From NCBI GenBank assembly GCA_039707655.1, contig CM077666.1:401035886-401099885 (forward strand): a stretch of DNA of 64,000 bases, read 5' to 3'. This stretch comes from Elymus sibiricus (taxonomy: Eukaryota; Streptophyta; Magnoliopsida; Poales; Poaceae). This document shows, in pieces, positions 30,303-41,541 of this stretch. Each line of letters starts with the position of its first letter. Positions within the stretch are counted from its first letter, which is position 1. The translations under genes and the position numbers were made by a program. Under the pieces are notes generated by a model that saw only the letters and a list, made by a program, of their open reading frames with translations, was not told the origin of the DNA and did no database searches.

Positions 30303-30660
30303 GAGGAAGAATGGCAGGGGGTGGGGTGCGTCAACCTCCGCGCCCTTGGCCTATTAAAAGGGCATTTACTCCCCCCTAAAGAGGGGTATTTTTGTAAAAA
30401 CCCATCGGTCCGCTCGCATTTCGTGGGTGCGCAGACATCGAGGGTCGTCATTTGATTCAGGCCGAAGGAAAGCAGTATGGCGGGCCCCACGATGCCTCGC
30501 CAATTGGAGGATTCTTTGGCGACCGAACTATTGGTGGCCGAATTATTGTTAGATCAAATACAGGTAAAGGGAGGAACTCGCCACCCAAGCCGAAGACCAT
30601 TGAAGCATGAAGCTGCCGAAGATTGTCAACCTCGGCGTTGGAGGCTAGTTCGGGGGCTAC
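30303..30660 (-). promoter_or_regulatory. Putative promoter/leader of the antisense gene and polypurine tract of B
   Basis: The region between the antisense start codon and the 3' LTR. The minus strand has a TATA-like ccttttaatagg about 50 bp upstream of ATG 30302. The plus strand ends in agttcgggggctac (30647-30660), the polypurine tract that primes plus-strand DNA. The antisense gene may also use LTR sequence as promoter. Confidence 0.4.
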
Positions 30661-31142
30661 TGAGGGTGTCCCAGACTAGGGGGTACTCGGGCCGCCGGCC
30701 TATCTTACATGGGCCGGACTGATGGGCCGCTCTCTACTCGTCGATGGAAGGCCGGATTATGGGCAACCCCGTGTGTTAGAAGGAAACATTCAAAGACTTG
30801 GCGTCTCCTCCAAGGAACAGTTGGTGTGGCTAGCCTGTTTATCCCCTGATGTAACCGACTATGTGTAACCCTAGGACCCTCTAGTGTCAATATAAACCGG
30901 AGGGTTTAGTCCGTAGGGGATCAGATCCATTACCTAGGGTTTAACCCAGTCGATCTCGAGGTAGATCAGCTCTGTAACCTTCATACAATCACATCAATAC
31001 AATCAAGCCGGACGTAGGGTATTACCTCCTCGAGAGGGCCCGAACCTGGGTAAATCGCTGTCTCTACGTTCCCTGTTACCATCGACTCCTTGACCCATAG
31101 TTCGGATCCCCTACCCGAGATCTGCCGGTTTTGGTACCGACA
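30661..31142 (+). repeat. 3' LTR of element B
   Basis: 482 bp, tgagggtgtcccagac to ggtaccgaca. Differences seen against the 5' LTR include g/a at the tenth to fifteenth bases, a TATA-box change (ctat to caat), and ctacccgag against ctacgcgag. Confidence 0.93.
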
Positions 31143-31147
31143 GTTGG

Positions 31148-31996
31148 GTAATCAAACAGGCCGGCAAGATCATAGCCGAGGAACAGAGCAAGGGTCCCAG
31201 CAGCGAGGATGACGACGAACCTCGCGGGCCGAACAATGGAGGCCAAAAGCAGTTCCCTCCCGAGGTAAAGACCGTGAACATGATTTACGTCACGCATATA
31301 CCAAAGAAGGAGCGGAAACACGCACTCCGAGATGTCTACGCCTTAGAGCCGGTGGCCCCAAAATTCAACCCATGGTCGGTTTGCCCGATCACTTTCGACC
31401 GTCGAGACCACCCGACCAGTATCCGTCATGGAGGAACGGCGGCTCTGGTGCTCGACCCCATCGTGGATGGATTTCACCTCACCAGAGTCCTCATGGACGG
31501 AGGTAGCAACCCCAACCTGATTTATTCAGATACAGTGAGGAAAATGGGGATCGATCCGTCAAGGATCAAACCCAGCAACACCACCTTTAAAGGTGTAATC
31601 CCAGGCGTCGAGGCACGCTGCTCGGGATCCGTGACATTGGAGGTAGTCTTCGGTTCGCCCGACAACTTCCGCAGCGAAGACTTAATCTTCGACATTGTTC
31701 CCTTCCGCAGCGGTTACCACGCCCTCCTCGACTGGACAGCGTTCGCCCGCTTTAATGCCGTCCCGCATTACGCATATCTAAAGCTCAAGATTCCAGGACC
31801 GAAGGGTGTTATTACCGTCAATGGTAACACCGAGCGCTCGCTCCGAACAGAGGAACACACATCGGCTTTAGCCGCCGAAGTCCAGGCCGCCGAAGAAGCA
31901 TCGCAGGCCCAGTCTACCAGCAAGGCACTGGATGCACACAAACGCGCCCGAGCTATGGCCTCGGTCCTGGAGCACTCCCGTACTCACCCTAAATAG
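31148..31996 (+). pseudogene. Gag C-terminus and protease of element A (continuation after B)
   Basis: Continues the frame broken at 20572; skipping element B and one copy of gttgg keeps the codon phase. The aspartic protease active site reads LMDGGSNPNLIY, with DGGS in place of the usual D-S/T-G, as is common in this lineage; compare DGGSGLNLIY in B. The frame ends at TAG 31994-31996 after KALDAHKRARAMASV. No reverse transcriptase follows. Confidence 0.75.
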
Positions 31997-33314
31997 GGAT
32001 ACGCGCCCCACAGCAAGACCCACCCAGCCGCGAAATACGTGCCTCGAGTGCACAACTTTGCGCTCAAGATTCCATGGGCAGCTGTGGGGGCAAAACAACT
32101 CAAGGGCCGAGAGCTCGGTTCGACCAGGCCACGGCCGAAGATGTCCTCGGGACACTTCAAAACTATAGGCACCATCTAGGGCCTGAACAGCGTTAAGCTG
32201 ATACAGCGCGGTGACTTCTCAACGCCCTCCCCCAAGGGCTCGTCCGCCGAACATTACCACTTCCGCCGAGCATACAGTCGACAGCTACACTCACACGGAA
32301 GCCTCGTGCAGAGCAAAGGCGCAGACGTGCGGCAGGGTGCAGTAGGGACGTCAAACCACTCGTGAAGGCCCTGTGTAAACCTTTCCTCTAATGTATTTAT
32401 TTCTTAAAGTATCTGTAAAAGTTACTTCGGCAGTTCGGATTGTACGGATAGATGTCACAAATTCAAAGGAAATAAAGACCAATTCTTCTATGGTAATTGT
32501 GCAGTCATTCGTGTTGCATATTCCTTTCCGCTTTTTAGGCCAACGTAAACTATTATGATACGTTCCTTTTTTTGTGACTGGCTAATAGACTGGGGGCTCG
32601 ATCATAAATCTCGCCTCAAACTTCATTCCGGCACCAATTTTTGTTATATGTGCTCGGCGTCATGGATATCGCATTATATGAATCAGTTCAGAATTGTGTC
32701 TTTGGTCAATAGTTGGGTTGCCCGGCTCCTGTGTTTGCCCTCTTACGTTCCGCATTGTTCGGCTAGGAGGGTAAAGGGAGAACCACTGCGATTGTACTTC
32801 TAGCTAGCCTGGTTAAGTACCACAGTGGAGAAAGCCAAAAACTGACTGTCATAATAAGCAATATCTGGTCGGCGATCCGATGACTAGTGTTAAACCAAAA
32901 ATCATTGTAGGTTAGCCCGTGTTAAACGAAGGTTTCTCTGTCACAGGAACCACGTGATAATGGTGTCAACCGCGGTCCGTCCGGATATCACATACACTGG
33001 GGGCTAGTCACCAGCCCCCGCAGTTAAGCTCCTATGGCTAAGTGAAAGCAATAAAGCCGCATAGTCTGATTGCCTCATTTTTCCTTACACATAACCGCCT
33101 CCGGGCACCGAGACGTCGGCTAAGGGTTAAGGTGTTCGGGAGAAACACCCCATGCAGTATCTGTAAGGGGGTTGAAGCCGACGACTGGTAACTTTCAGTT
33201 TTAAACGGCCGCATAGGAGTCAAAATAAAACACATGAGGCATTATATTTACAGCCAACCAGTTGTATTTCAACAAAACAAAAGTTTCAACTCCTCGGATA
33301 CAAGGAAAATAAAT
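31997..33314 (+). other. 3' non-coding domain of element A
   Basis: No RT or integrase. The stretch 32710-32900 (agttgggttgcccggctcctg...) matches the 3' non-coding domain of element B at about 26862-27010, confirming kinship. The region around 32390-32470 may hold polyadenylation signals (aaataaag). Confidence 0.6.
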
Positions 33315-33603
33315 CTACTCATAAATTACATCTTTTGAGCATTGGGCCTCTATTGCCCGAGCACCATCCATCACGATGGGAAAGTACTGCTCGGGGCGCC
33401 TATGCTCCTTCCCAGGAGGCGGAGGTCCGGTGGCTACTTCGGCTAGCTTGATCTTCGGCCAGTGCACCATGGTTTTTACGAAGGCCATCTGAGCTCCCTC
33501 AATGCATACGGAGCGCTTCGAGGCATCGATCCGGGGAGTGGCGTCGTACAGCCTCTGCACCAAACCAAAGTAGCTGCTCGACAGCGGCTCTGAAGGCCAC
33601 AAC
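33315..33603 (-). pseudogene. Last exon of element A's antisense gene (after element C)
   Basis: Minus-strand frame VQRLYDATPRIDASKRSVCI ... KTMVHWPKIKLAE, stop at 33315. It continues the frame that ends at 42453 on the other side of element C (KQLMELHRMADPAMKDLCVK), with the target duplication at the junction. Function unknown. Confidence 0.6.
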
Positions 33604-34514
33604 TGTCGGCCCAGTGGGACCCAGGGTACCACGGCCCGTCTGCCTCTGGACCAGGAGGCGACGCTTGGGCCGGCCCAGGCGAGATAGCCCTGGCGTCGTC
33701 GCCCGGGAGGGGTCGCCTCGCGAGGGGATAGCCTCGCGAGGCCCCTTATCGCCAGGCCAAGCCCTGGCGAGGCCGGCAAGCCCCGGATCGCCTCGTGGGG
33801 CAGTCCCTCGAGAGGCCGCTTTGCGGGGCATGGCGCGCGGTGCCGGCCTCGGGGCGATCGGCCCGTCACGTGGGTGACACCCCGACAACAGGACGAGGAC
33901 AACAGGGTACAGCTCAGAGACAACAGGATGCAACTCATGCGGGCTTCCCTTCTAGTGATAGGGGAGCAGTGGCATCTGCCTTCCCCCCGAAGGAAGCCCC
34001 AAGATGTTTCCTCTTTGGTGCAGGAAATTCAGGACGGGTCAGCGCGCCAGGATGGAGGTCATTGCCAAGCCCACCGGCGCGTCACAAGGAGCTACTTTAG
34101 CAGGCGGAGACCGCCTTTAGTCAGGATAAGCCTGCGCTCTTGTCCCCCTTTTGAATTGCCGCCCTGTGGCAACCCTTTCCCGCTCATATTTTCGGGGAAG
34201 AGGACCAAGGCACTACAAAAGGGGCAGGGCTACTTACATGTAAGGGGATCGACCCATTCTCCCCCACACCTCTTGTACTTCGAGCACGAGCTCTCCACAG
34301 AGCAATCCAACACAAGCAGGAGTAGGGTATTACACCGCACGGTGGCCCGAACCTGGGTAGCTCGCGCATCCCCTTCATGTCCGGCGAGAGCCGCGAGCCC
34401 GTTGTGTCCCCGCCGTAGTCATCGTCGTGTCGTAGGTTGCCAAGCAAAGTCCCCCAGATTTCGAATCCTAAGTTCTTGGAGAAGTTTCTTGGACGCAGAT
34501 CCTAGACTCCGACA
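33604..34514 (+). repeat. 5' LTR of element C
   Basis: 911 bp, tgtcggcccagtgggacc to cctagactccgaca. Rich in cctcgcgagg and ccctggcgaggc palindromic motifs (33700-33775). A weak TATA-like cactacaaaagg lies near 34211. Confidence 0.9.
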
Positions 34515-34536
34515 TTTGGCGCGCCAGGTAGGGGGA
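34515..34536 (+). other. Putative primer-binding site of element C
   Basis: Starts tttggcgcgccaggtaggg right after the LTR. This sequence is typical of grass Gypsy elements at this position; the priming tRNA is not assigned. Confidence 0.6.
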
Positions 34537-34577
34537 CTTGCCGTCTTCGCGCCTTCGACGTCGACATCGGCACCGAC

Positions 34578-35099
34578 ATGGACGGCGGCGCCGCGCGCCG
34601 CGAGCGCGCTGCGCGTCGGGCCGCCGCCACCGGGCCCGTCGAGGAGCGGGCGTCTTCCTCCATCCACCCGTCGGTGAGTGGGCGGGACCGCGGCCTCTCC
34701 TCCACCGCGTCTTCGCCCGCAGGGAGCGGCCCCCTTGCTCCGCACGCCGCGCTGCTCATGGCTCGGGGGCTGCTGCGCTGTCCTCCCTCCAAGGACGGCC
34801 GTGACGCCTGGCTCAAGCGCATCCCAGAGCTCGTCTCCGCCGCCATCGGAGGCCAGGCGCCCCTGGCCCCGTGTCCACTTCACCACGGCACGCTGAGCTG
34901 CCTGGGCGCACCGCTCCCCGTCTTCTTCCTCCTCCGCACCGCGGCTCGTCCGTACTGGGCGGCGTCGGCGGACACTGCCCGGCCGAGGCTGTCGCCACCA
35001 GCGGGGGTTCCCAGGGGCCCCGGGAGGTGGCCTGCATCCTGGGAGGATCCCAGGCCCCTTCGTCCAGCCGCCACCTCAAGCGCTTCACGCGCGAGGTGA
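34578..35099 (+). pseudogene. Gag remnant of element C
   Basis: ATG 34578 (MDGGAARRERAARRAAATGP) opens a 173-codon Ala/Arg/Pro-rich frame. It contains no gag core blocks before the protease region begins, so gag is largely deleted here too, as in element B. Confidence 0.5.
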
Positions 35100-38000
35100 G
35101 CGCGGCCCTTCAGGCGCCCGAGCCTGCCGGCCGCCTCAAGTGGTCCGAGTTCCCCGTCTCCTTCGACGCCGGCGACCATCCCGGGTCCGCCAGGGCTGCG
35201 GGGGCTGTCCCTCTGCTGTGCAATCCGACTATCGGCGGTGTGGCCGTCACCAAGACGCTCATCGACGGCGGCGCTGGCCTCAATGTGCTCTGTGTGGAGA
35301 CTTTCGAGACGCTCCAGGCGCCAGGTGGGCGCCTGGTGCCCACCAGGCCCTTCTCGGGCGTCACCGGCGGCTCCACTGCCCCACTGGGGCAGGTGCGCCT
35401 TCCCATCACCTTCGGCACCCGCGAGAACTACCGCACGGAACTCATCGCTTTTGATGTGGCTCGCATTGGCCTGCCCTACAACGCCATCTTGGGCTACCCG
35501 GCGCTCTCCAAATTCATGGCCGCGACGCACCATGCCTACGGCCTCATCAAGATGCCCGGCAGCAGCGGCACCCTCACAATCCGTTGCGATGTCAAGGATG
35601 CGGTGCGCGCCCTCGCGCGCGCCCACAAGGCGGCCGCCGCCGCATCCCGGGCCGAGGAGGACGCCCCTGAGCTTGCTGAACCGGTGCCCGCGAAGAAGAA
35701 GCTGGTGTTCTCCCAGGAGCGGGTCAAGACCAAGAAAGTGTCGTTGGATGGGAGCGGCACGGGCCCCTTCCTCACCATCGGCAGCGGCCTTTCCCCAGAG
35801 CAAGAAGGCGCCCTCGTCGACTTCCTTCGGGCGAATGCTGATATGTTCGCTTGGACAGCCTCGGACATGCCTGGCGTGCCGAGGGAGGTGATCGAGCACC
35901 ACTTGGCGGTGTGCCCCAACGCACGCAACGTCAAGCAGAAAGCATGGCGCCAGGCGCCCGAGAAGCAGGACTTCATCATTGGGGAGGTCGAGAAGCTTCA
36001 GGACGCCGGAATCATCCGCGAGGTGCTCCACCCGGAGTGGATCGCCAACCCCGTTGTCGTCGCCAAGCCTCACGGCGGCAAGCGCATGTGTGTCGACTTC
36101 ACCAACCTCAACAAGGCCTGCCCTAAGGACCACTTCCCGTAGCCCAGGATTGACCAAATAGTAGACTCCACCGCCGGGAGCGATCTGCTCTGCTTCCTGG
36201 ACGCCTTCTCGGGCTATCATCAGATCAAGATGGCCAAGGAAGACGAGGAGAAGACCGCCTTCATCACCCCCTGCGGAGTGTTCTGCTACGTGTGCATGCC
36301 CTTTGGTCTGAAGAGCGCGGGGGCTACCTTCCAGAGGCTGAGGCACATCTGCCTGGGGTGCCAGATGGGGAGAAACGCGGAGGCATACGTCGACGACATC
36401 GTCATCAAAACGCGTGAGGCGCGCACCCTCATCGACGACCTGAAGGAAACCTTCGCCAACCTGCGCAAGGTCAACCTCAAGCTCAACCCCGCCAAGTGTG
36501 TCTTCGGTGTCCGGTCCGGCAAGCTCCTGGGTTTCTTGGTCTCCCATCGCGGCATCGAGGCCAACCCTGAGAAGATTAAGGCCATCGAGGAGATGCGGCC
36601 GCCCCGCAACCTCAAGGAAATGTAGCGCCTGGTGGGATGCATGGCCTCGCTCGGTCGCTTCATATCCAAGTTCGGTGAACGGGCTCTGCCTTTCTTGAAG
36701 CTCATGAGGAGGTTTGGCCCCTTCAAGTGGACCCCTGAGGCCGACGCTGCCTTCGAGGACCTCAAGAGGTACCTCATGAGCCCTCCCATCATGGTCGCCC
36801 CGTGCCCACGCGAGCGCTTGCTGTTGTACTTGGCGGCCACTCCCCAGACGGCCGGTGCGGCCCTTGTGGCGGAGCGGGAGGAGTGAGTCTGCGTCAGGAA
36901 GAAGCCTGCGGAGCCTGTGCCTGCGGGTGCCGCTGAGGCATCGCTGGAGCCCTTCAAGGCCCTGCCGATGCCTGCCGAGGGCCCCCCTCCAGAGGCCCCC
37001 GCGTCCCCTCAGGAGGCCTCTGGAACTCAGCCTCCGAAGGCCCCCGTGGCGCCGCCTCCGGAGGCCCCCCGCGACGCAGCAGTCTGAGCCCCTCGGCGAG
37101 CACGACTTAGATACCATGGTCACGCGCCTCGTCGAGCACCCCGTCTACTTCGTCAGTACGGTGCTGCGAGACGCGCGTGAATGGTACCCCATGCAACAGA
37201 AGCTCCTCCTGGCACTCCTCATGGCCTCCAGGAAGCTACGCCACTACTTCCAGGGTCACCCAGTCAGAGTGATCTCCTCCTACCCACTGGAGCAAGTCTT
37301 GTGGAGCCCAAATGCCACCGGCCGCGTCGCCGAATGGAACATCGGGATGCAGCCTTTCGAGCTGGAGTTCCTCACCACCAGGACCATCAAGGGCGCGGCC
37401 TTGGCGGACTTCGTGGCGGAGTGGATGGACACGTGTTAGGATGAGCCGCAGGAGGATTCGTCCTTGCCCGAGGAGGCCACCTCCGGAGGCTGGAGCATGC
37501 ACTTCGACGGGGCCTTCGCGCGCTAGGGCACGGGGGCTGGTGTTGTTCTCACTACACCCACGGGCGACAAGCTTTACTACGCAGTGCAGCTCTGCTTCGG
37601 GCGCACCGATAAGGTTTCCAACAACATCGCCGAGTATGAGGGTCTCATCACCGGGCTCAAGGCCACCATCGCGCTTGGAGTCAGGCGCATCATCATCAAG
37701 GGCGACTCGCAGCTCCTCGTCAACTTCTCCAACAAGAAGTACAAGCCAAAGGACGAGCACATGGCGGCCTACCTGGAGGAGGTGCGCAAGCTCAAGAAGC
37801 GCTTCATGGGCATGGAACTACAGCACATCCCTCGCAGCGACAACAGCGAGGCGGACGAAATCGCCAAGCGCGCTTCTCGCCGCGAGCCCCAGAGCCCCAG
37901 AGCCCCGGCGTCTTCGAGGAGCGGCTCCTGAAGCCTTCAGCGGCGCCCCCGATCACCAGCATCCCGGCGCCTCGCGAAGAGCTCCCTCCCGCACCACCCA

Positions 38001-39310
38001 TGGGCGCACCAGACTCTGGGCCAGCTTCAGGCGCTCGCCTGCTGCTGGCGCTCGAGCCACAGCCGGAAAGCTGGACCGCGGAGATCAAGGCCTATCTGGA
38101 GGGTGGCGCCCTCCCGAAGATCGACGCGGAGGCAGAGCGCGTGGTCCGCCAAGCCGCGCTCTACCACTTGAGGGAGGGTGACCTGTACAGCCACCGCCCG
38201 AACGGAGTCGCGCTGCGGTGCATCTCCAAGGAGCAAGGCCGCGAGCTGCTCGCCGACATCCACGAAGGCGACTGCGGCCATCACTCGTCCTCGCGCACCC
38301 TCGCAGGTAAGGCATTCTGCAGCGGTTTCTACTGGCCCACATCGCTCAAGGATGGCATAGAGCTGGTCCAGGCGTCTGAGGCCTGCCAGTTCCACGCCAA
38401 GCAGATCCACCAGCTGGCGCAGTGGCTCCAGACCATTCCCATCTCATGGCCCTTCGCAGTCTGGGGGCTGGATATCCTCAGACCTTTCCCTCGCGCGGCT
38501 GGCGGCTACCGCTAGCTCTACGTCGCCATCGACAAGTTCACCAAGTGGGCGGAGGTGGAGCCTGTCCGGACCATTCCGGTAGGATCAGCGGTCAAGTTCA
38601 TCAAGGGCCTGGTGTGTCGCTTTGGCGTCCCCAACCGCATCATCAAGGACAACGGCACGCAGTTCACCAGCGACCAGTTCAAGACCTACTGCACCAGCAT
38701 CGGCACGCAGATCTGCTTCGCCTCCGTGGCACACCCTCGAAGCAACGGCCAGGCCGAGCGCGCCAATGTTGAGGTCCTCAAGGGCCTCAAGACTAGGAGC
38801 TTCAAGAAGCAGCTCGCGGCATGCGGCAAGGGCTGGCTGGAGGAGCTCCCTTCAGTGCTATGGTCCATCCGCACCACGGCGACCAAGCCCACCGGCGAGA
38901 CACCTTTCTTCCTCGTCTACGGGGCATAAGCGGTTCTCCCTGCCGAGGTCAAGCACCGGTCCCCGCGGGTCTTGGCTTTCGACGAGTCTCGTCAAGAAGG
39001 CCTGCGGGAGGATGACCTCCTTTTCCTCGAAGGGGCGCGCCGCCAGGCCGCCCTTCGCGCGGCAAGGTACCAGCAGGTGTTGCGTCCCTATCACAGCCGC
39101 AACATATGCCCCCGCACCCTCGAGACGGGCGACCTTGTCCTGCGCCGGATCCTCTCCAGAGAGGGACTCCACTAACTCTCACCCATGTGGGAGGGCCCTT
39201 TCAGGGTCACGCACATCTCCCGGCCCGGCGCGACACGGTTCGAAATGGAGGAGGGTGTTCCGGTACAAAACACATGGAACATCCAACATCTCCGCAAGTT
39301 CTATCCGTGA
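34871..39310 (+). pseudogene. Pol of element C: protease, RT, RNase H, integrase (degenerate)
   Basis: Domain order is complete but broken. Protease: TLIDGGAGLNVL. RT: MPFGLKSAGATFQRL and AYVDDIVIKT. RNase H, then archaeal-type RNase H (MHFDGAFAR, stop, GTGAGVVLTTPTGD; NNIAEYEGLI; KGDSQLLVNF). Integrase: GLDILRPF, KDNGTQFTS, NGQAERANVE. Stops lie at 36140, 36623, 36884, 37437, 37525 (approx.), 38513, 38927 and 39173 (approx.), with one frameshift between 36900 and 37090, just after a Pro/Ala-rich linker. Several TAG stops can come from CAG, but others (for example GAA to TAA) cannot, so decay is not purely C-to-T. It cannot make a working enzyme. Confidence 0.88.
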
Positions 39311-40475
39311 CCTCACGGATACGAACGAAATGGAGTTGTACATGCTCCGGAGCTCCCTCTACCAGCGCTGTCGTCGGCACACGGGAGCTCCCTCCCACTC
39401 TCGTGGAAGCCCCATGCTCCGCGCTGGCGGATACCCCGTGCTCCGCACTGGAGGACGCCCCATGCTCCGCGCTGGCGGCCTACTTACTTGTGGGGCCCAC
39501 GGCCATCACATCCTCAAAAGCTGACCCGTGTCGAACATGGCAGCGCGTATCTTTTCTGTTGTACAATGAATCTATTTCATTCATCAGTAAAGCCTACTTC
39601 CTAATAGCAACCGGTGTTCTTGCAGCTGAGTTTGCCTCGGGAGGCGCGTTCGCGATCTCCCCCCGTGTGTCTCACGCGAGCGGGGGCTGGGCACGGTGCC
39701 TGTGCTCGGGTAAGTCCCAGCAGCGCTGAAAAACCCAAGTGACTGAGCTCTGGCTTGCGGAACGGCTCCCGTGCACGTCACCTCACCAGGTCCTTGGTGC
39801 TCTTGCCTCCTCACGTAACACCCACAGGCGGCCTCGCGAGCGTGCCCCGCCACGTTAGTTGCAAAGACTTGGTAATTTCCCTGGTGCAGGGCCTCAAGAG
39901 CCTCAAGAGCCTCAGGAGCCTCGCTCTTGGGAGGCCTCACGGTCGGCACCCCGCGGACGGAAGGCTTCGTGAGGAACCACGCCTCGCGTGTAGAGCCTCA
40001 CGAAGGGCTCGCCCCAAGCCGAGCGACGACAAAGGAGTTAATTCTAAGCATCCCTCGGGTCTTCTTCCCTCTCGTTTCTCTCTCGCGGCATCCTGATTTC
40101 CTTGGCACGAGCCGCCTGCGCGTCAAGGGGGGGACCCTGAGCATCGCGCCTCAGGGACTCCTACTAGCCCTAAGAGCCCTACACCCTCTGGCCTTGCTGA
40201 GCGCACGCTCTGGGCATCCCAGCGATGGTGTAGCCTGCCTCGGGGCCTGGGTCCCAGCGACACAGGGCACAAAGGCAATGTAAAAGGGAAATAAAGGCCT
40301 CAGGAGGGAAACGAAAACACGCGGATCATTAAGTACTTAACAACAAAAAGCGCCGCGTAAATGTCTCACACCCCCAGGGGGCTACATCGATCCAATACAA
40401 GGAAAAGAAAAAGAAGAAAGAGGGCCAGCCGCAGCGCCATCATCACCAAAAATCCGCGTCGAGCTCCGCCCACGC
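39311..40475 (+). other. 3' non-coding domain of element C
   Basis: GC-rich, no gene recognised. Contains three 24-bp tandem units (ccc(c)atgctccgcgctggcgg) at 39410-39480 and short direct repeats gagcctcaagagcctcagga near 39890-39925. Confidence 0.5.
39410..39480. repeat. 24-bp tandem repeat, three copies
   Basis: Units start ccccatgctcc (39410), ccccgtgctcc (39434) and ccccatgctcc (39458), with ctggcgg/ctggagg at the end of each. Confidence 0.75.
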
Positions 40476-41243
40476 CTAATCGGAGTCTTCGTCCTCGTCC
40501 TTGACGCGGGTGGAACTGCCGTCGCTCCCATTTCCGTCGGGGGAGGCGGCACTGTCATCGCTGCTATCCTCGCTGGAGGAGCCGCTGTAGCTGCCGTCCT
40601 CGCTTTCCACGCAACACTCCAGGCGGCTACCGGAAACCCCGAAAATCTTCACGAAAAGGGTGGCGGCTCCGTCATACTTGAAGTGGAGAAGGTGCCCCCG
40701 CTTCAGGCCCCGGGCGAGGGCAAAGGACTTCCACCCCTACTTCAAGAACATGAAGCCGGAGGGGGAGAACTCTGCCGCCACTCAGGAGGGCCCGTTGCAG
40801 CAGCCGTCCGCCTGCAGCCACAGGCCCAGGGGCGCGCGCTCCTCCATCTCCCTTACGAAGGAGTCCGGGAGCCGAAGCCAGGTGCAGGGAAAGCGGTGCA
40901 TGTCCACGATGAACTCGTGGGTTGCCTCCGCCGAGTGCCTCCCCGCCTGGGGAGGAAGAGCAGCGGAACCGCCGTGGCCGCCTCGGCCGCGACCACCGCG
41001 GCCTCCGCGCCCACGAGCAGTGCCTCTTCCGCGACCGCGAATCGCGCCCGTCCTGCGGGTGCTGGGACCGGCCTCCGTGCCGGCGGCCGTGGAGCGCGCC
41101 CGACCCCGAGGAGGAACCCTCATCGCCATGGACGATCCGCGGGCCCGGCCTCTACCCCTCACTGCCGTCGGCTTCGGCGGCTCCACCTCCTCTGCCATCC
41201 TCTTCCCTTTCTCGGCCGCAGAGAGCTTCCTGGGGGGAGCCAT
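40476..41243 (-). pseudogene. Antisense B3-domain protein gene carried by element C (two in-frame stops)
   Basis: On the minus strand, ATG 41243 opens MAPPRKLSAAEKGKRMAEEV and a single frame of 256 codons ends at TAG 40476-40478. It is broken by TGA at 40782-40784 (likely from TGG) and TAG at 40737-40739 (likely from AAG). Residues about 28-98 are rich in RG/RGG repeats, as in nucleic-acid-binding tails. From about residue 110 the sequence follows a plant B3 DNA-binding domain: FPCTWLRLPDSFVREM, LGLWLQADG, then GWKSFALARGLKRGHLLHFK, YDGAATLFVKIFG. The C-terminus is Ser/Asp/Glu-rich and acidic, like an activation domain. The gene lies between pol and the 3' LTR, opposite in direction to gag-pol. 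Origin, by capture or as an old element gene, is unknown. Confidence 0.75.
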
Positions 41244-41541
41244 GGCGGCGGCGGTGACGGGCGGAGAGATTGGCGGAGATGTTGGAAGTTGGAGAGAGAT
41301 GGGGAGCCGAGGAGTTGGTCGCAAGGCAGGCTGGGGACGGAGTGAAGGAGCAATGGAATGCCCACGCCCCGTGCGGGCAGGTTTTATCGCCGAGGTGGCG
41401 GTTATCGAGGCATCGCAGGGAGTGGAGGCGCCGCGCCTGCAAAGGCCGCCACGCGTCGCCCCTGGGCCCATCAGCTTGATGAGCCCCGCGGCGCTTCATT
41501 CCCAACGGGCGGGACACGCGCGCCATGGGCCCGGGGGCTAC

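Larger units (their letters stand above)
20573..31142 (+). mobile_element. Gypsy element B, Tat lineage, full length
   Basis: 10,570 bp with two 482-bp LTRs (20573-21054 and 30661-31142), flanked by the perfect duplication gttgg (20568-20572 and 31143-31147). The order is LTR, gag, protease-RT-RNase H-archaeal-type RNase H-integrase, 3' non-coding domain, antisense gene, polypurine tract (ttcgggggctac), LTR. A second, archaeal-type RNase H and an extra antisense ORF are hallmarks of the Tat lineage. About ten LTR-LTR differences by eye make it a recent insertion. Confidence 0.92.

Noticed and set aside
34880..37123. 747-codon open frame on the minus strand
   Set aside because: It is the complement of the GC-rich protease-RT region of element C. 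Its composition is low-complexity and it has no recognisable domain.
36140..39175. C-to-T-only decay (RIP-like) as the cause of all stops in element C
   Set aside because: Some TAG stops fit CAG changes, but others at conserved Glu, Leu or Lys positions need transversions, so a single C-to-T process does not explain them.
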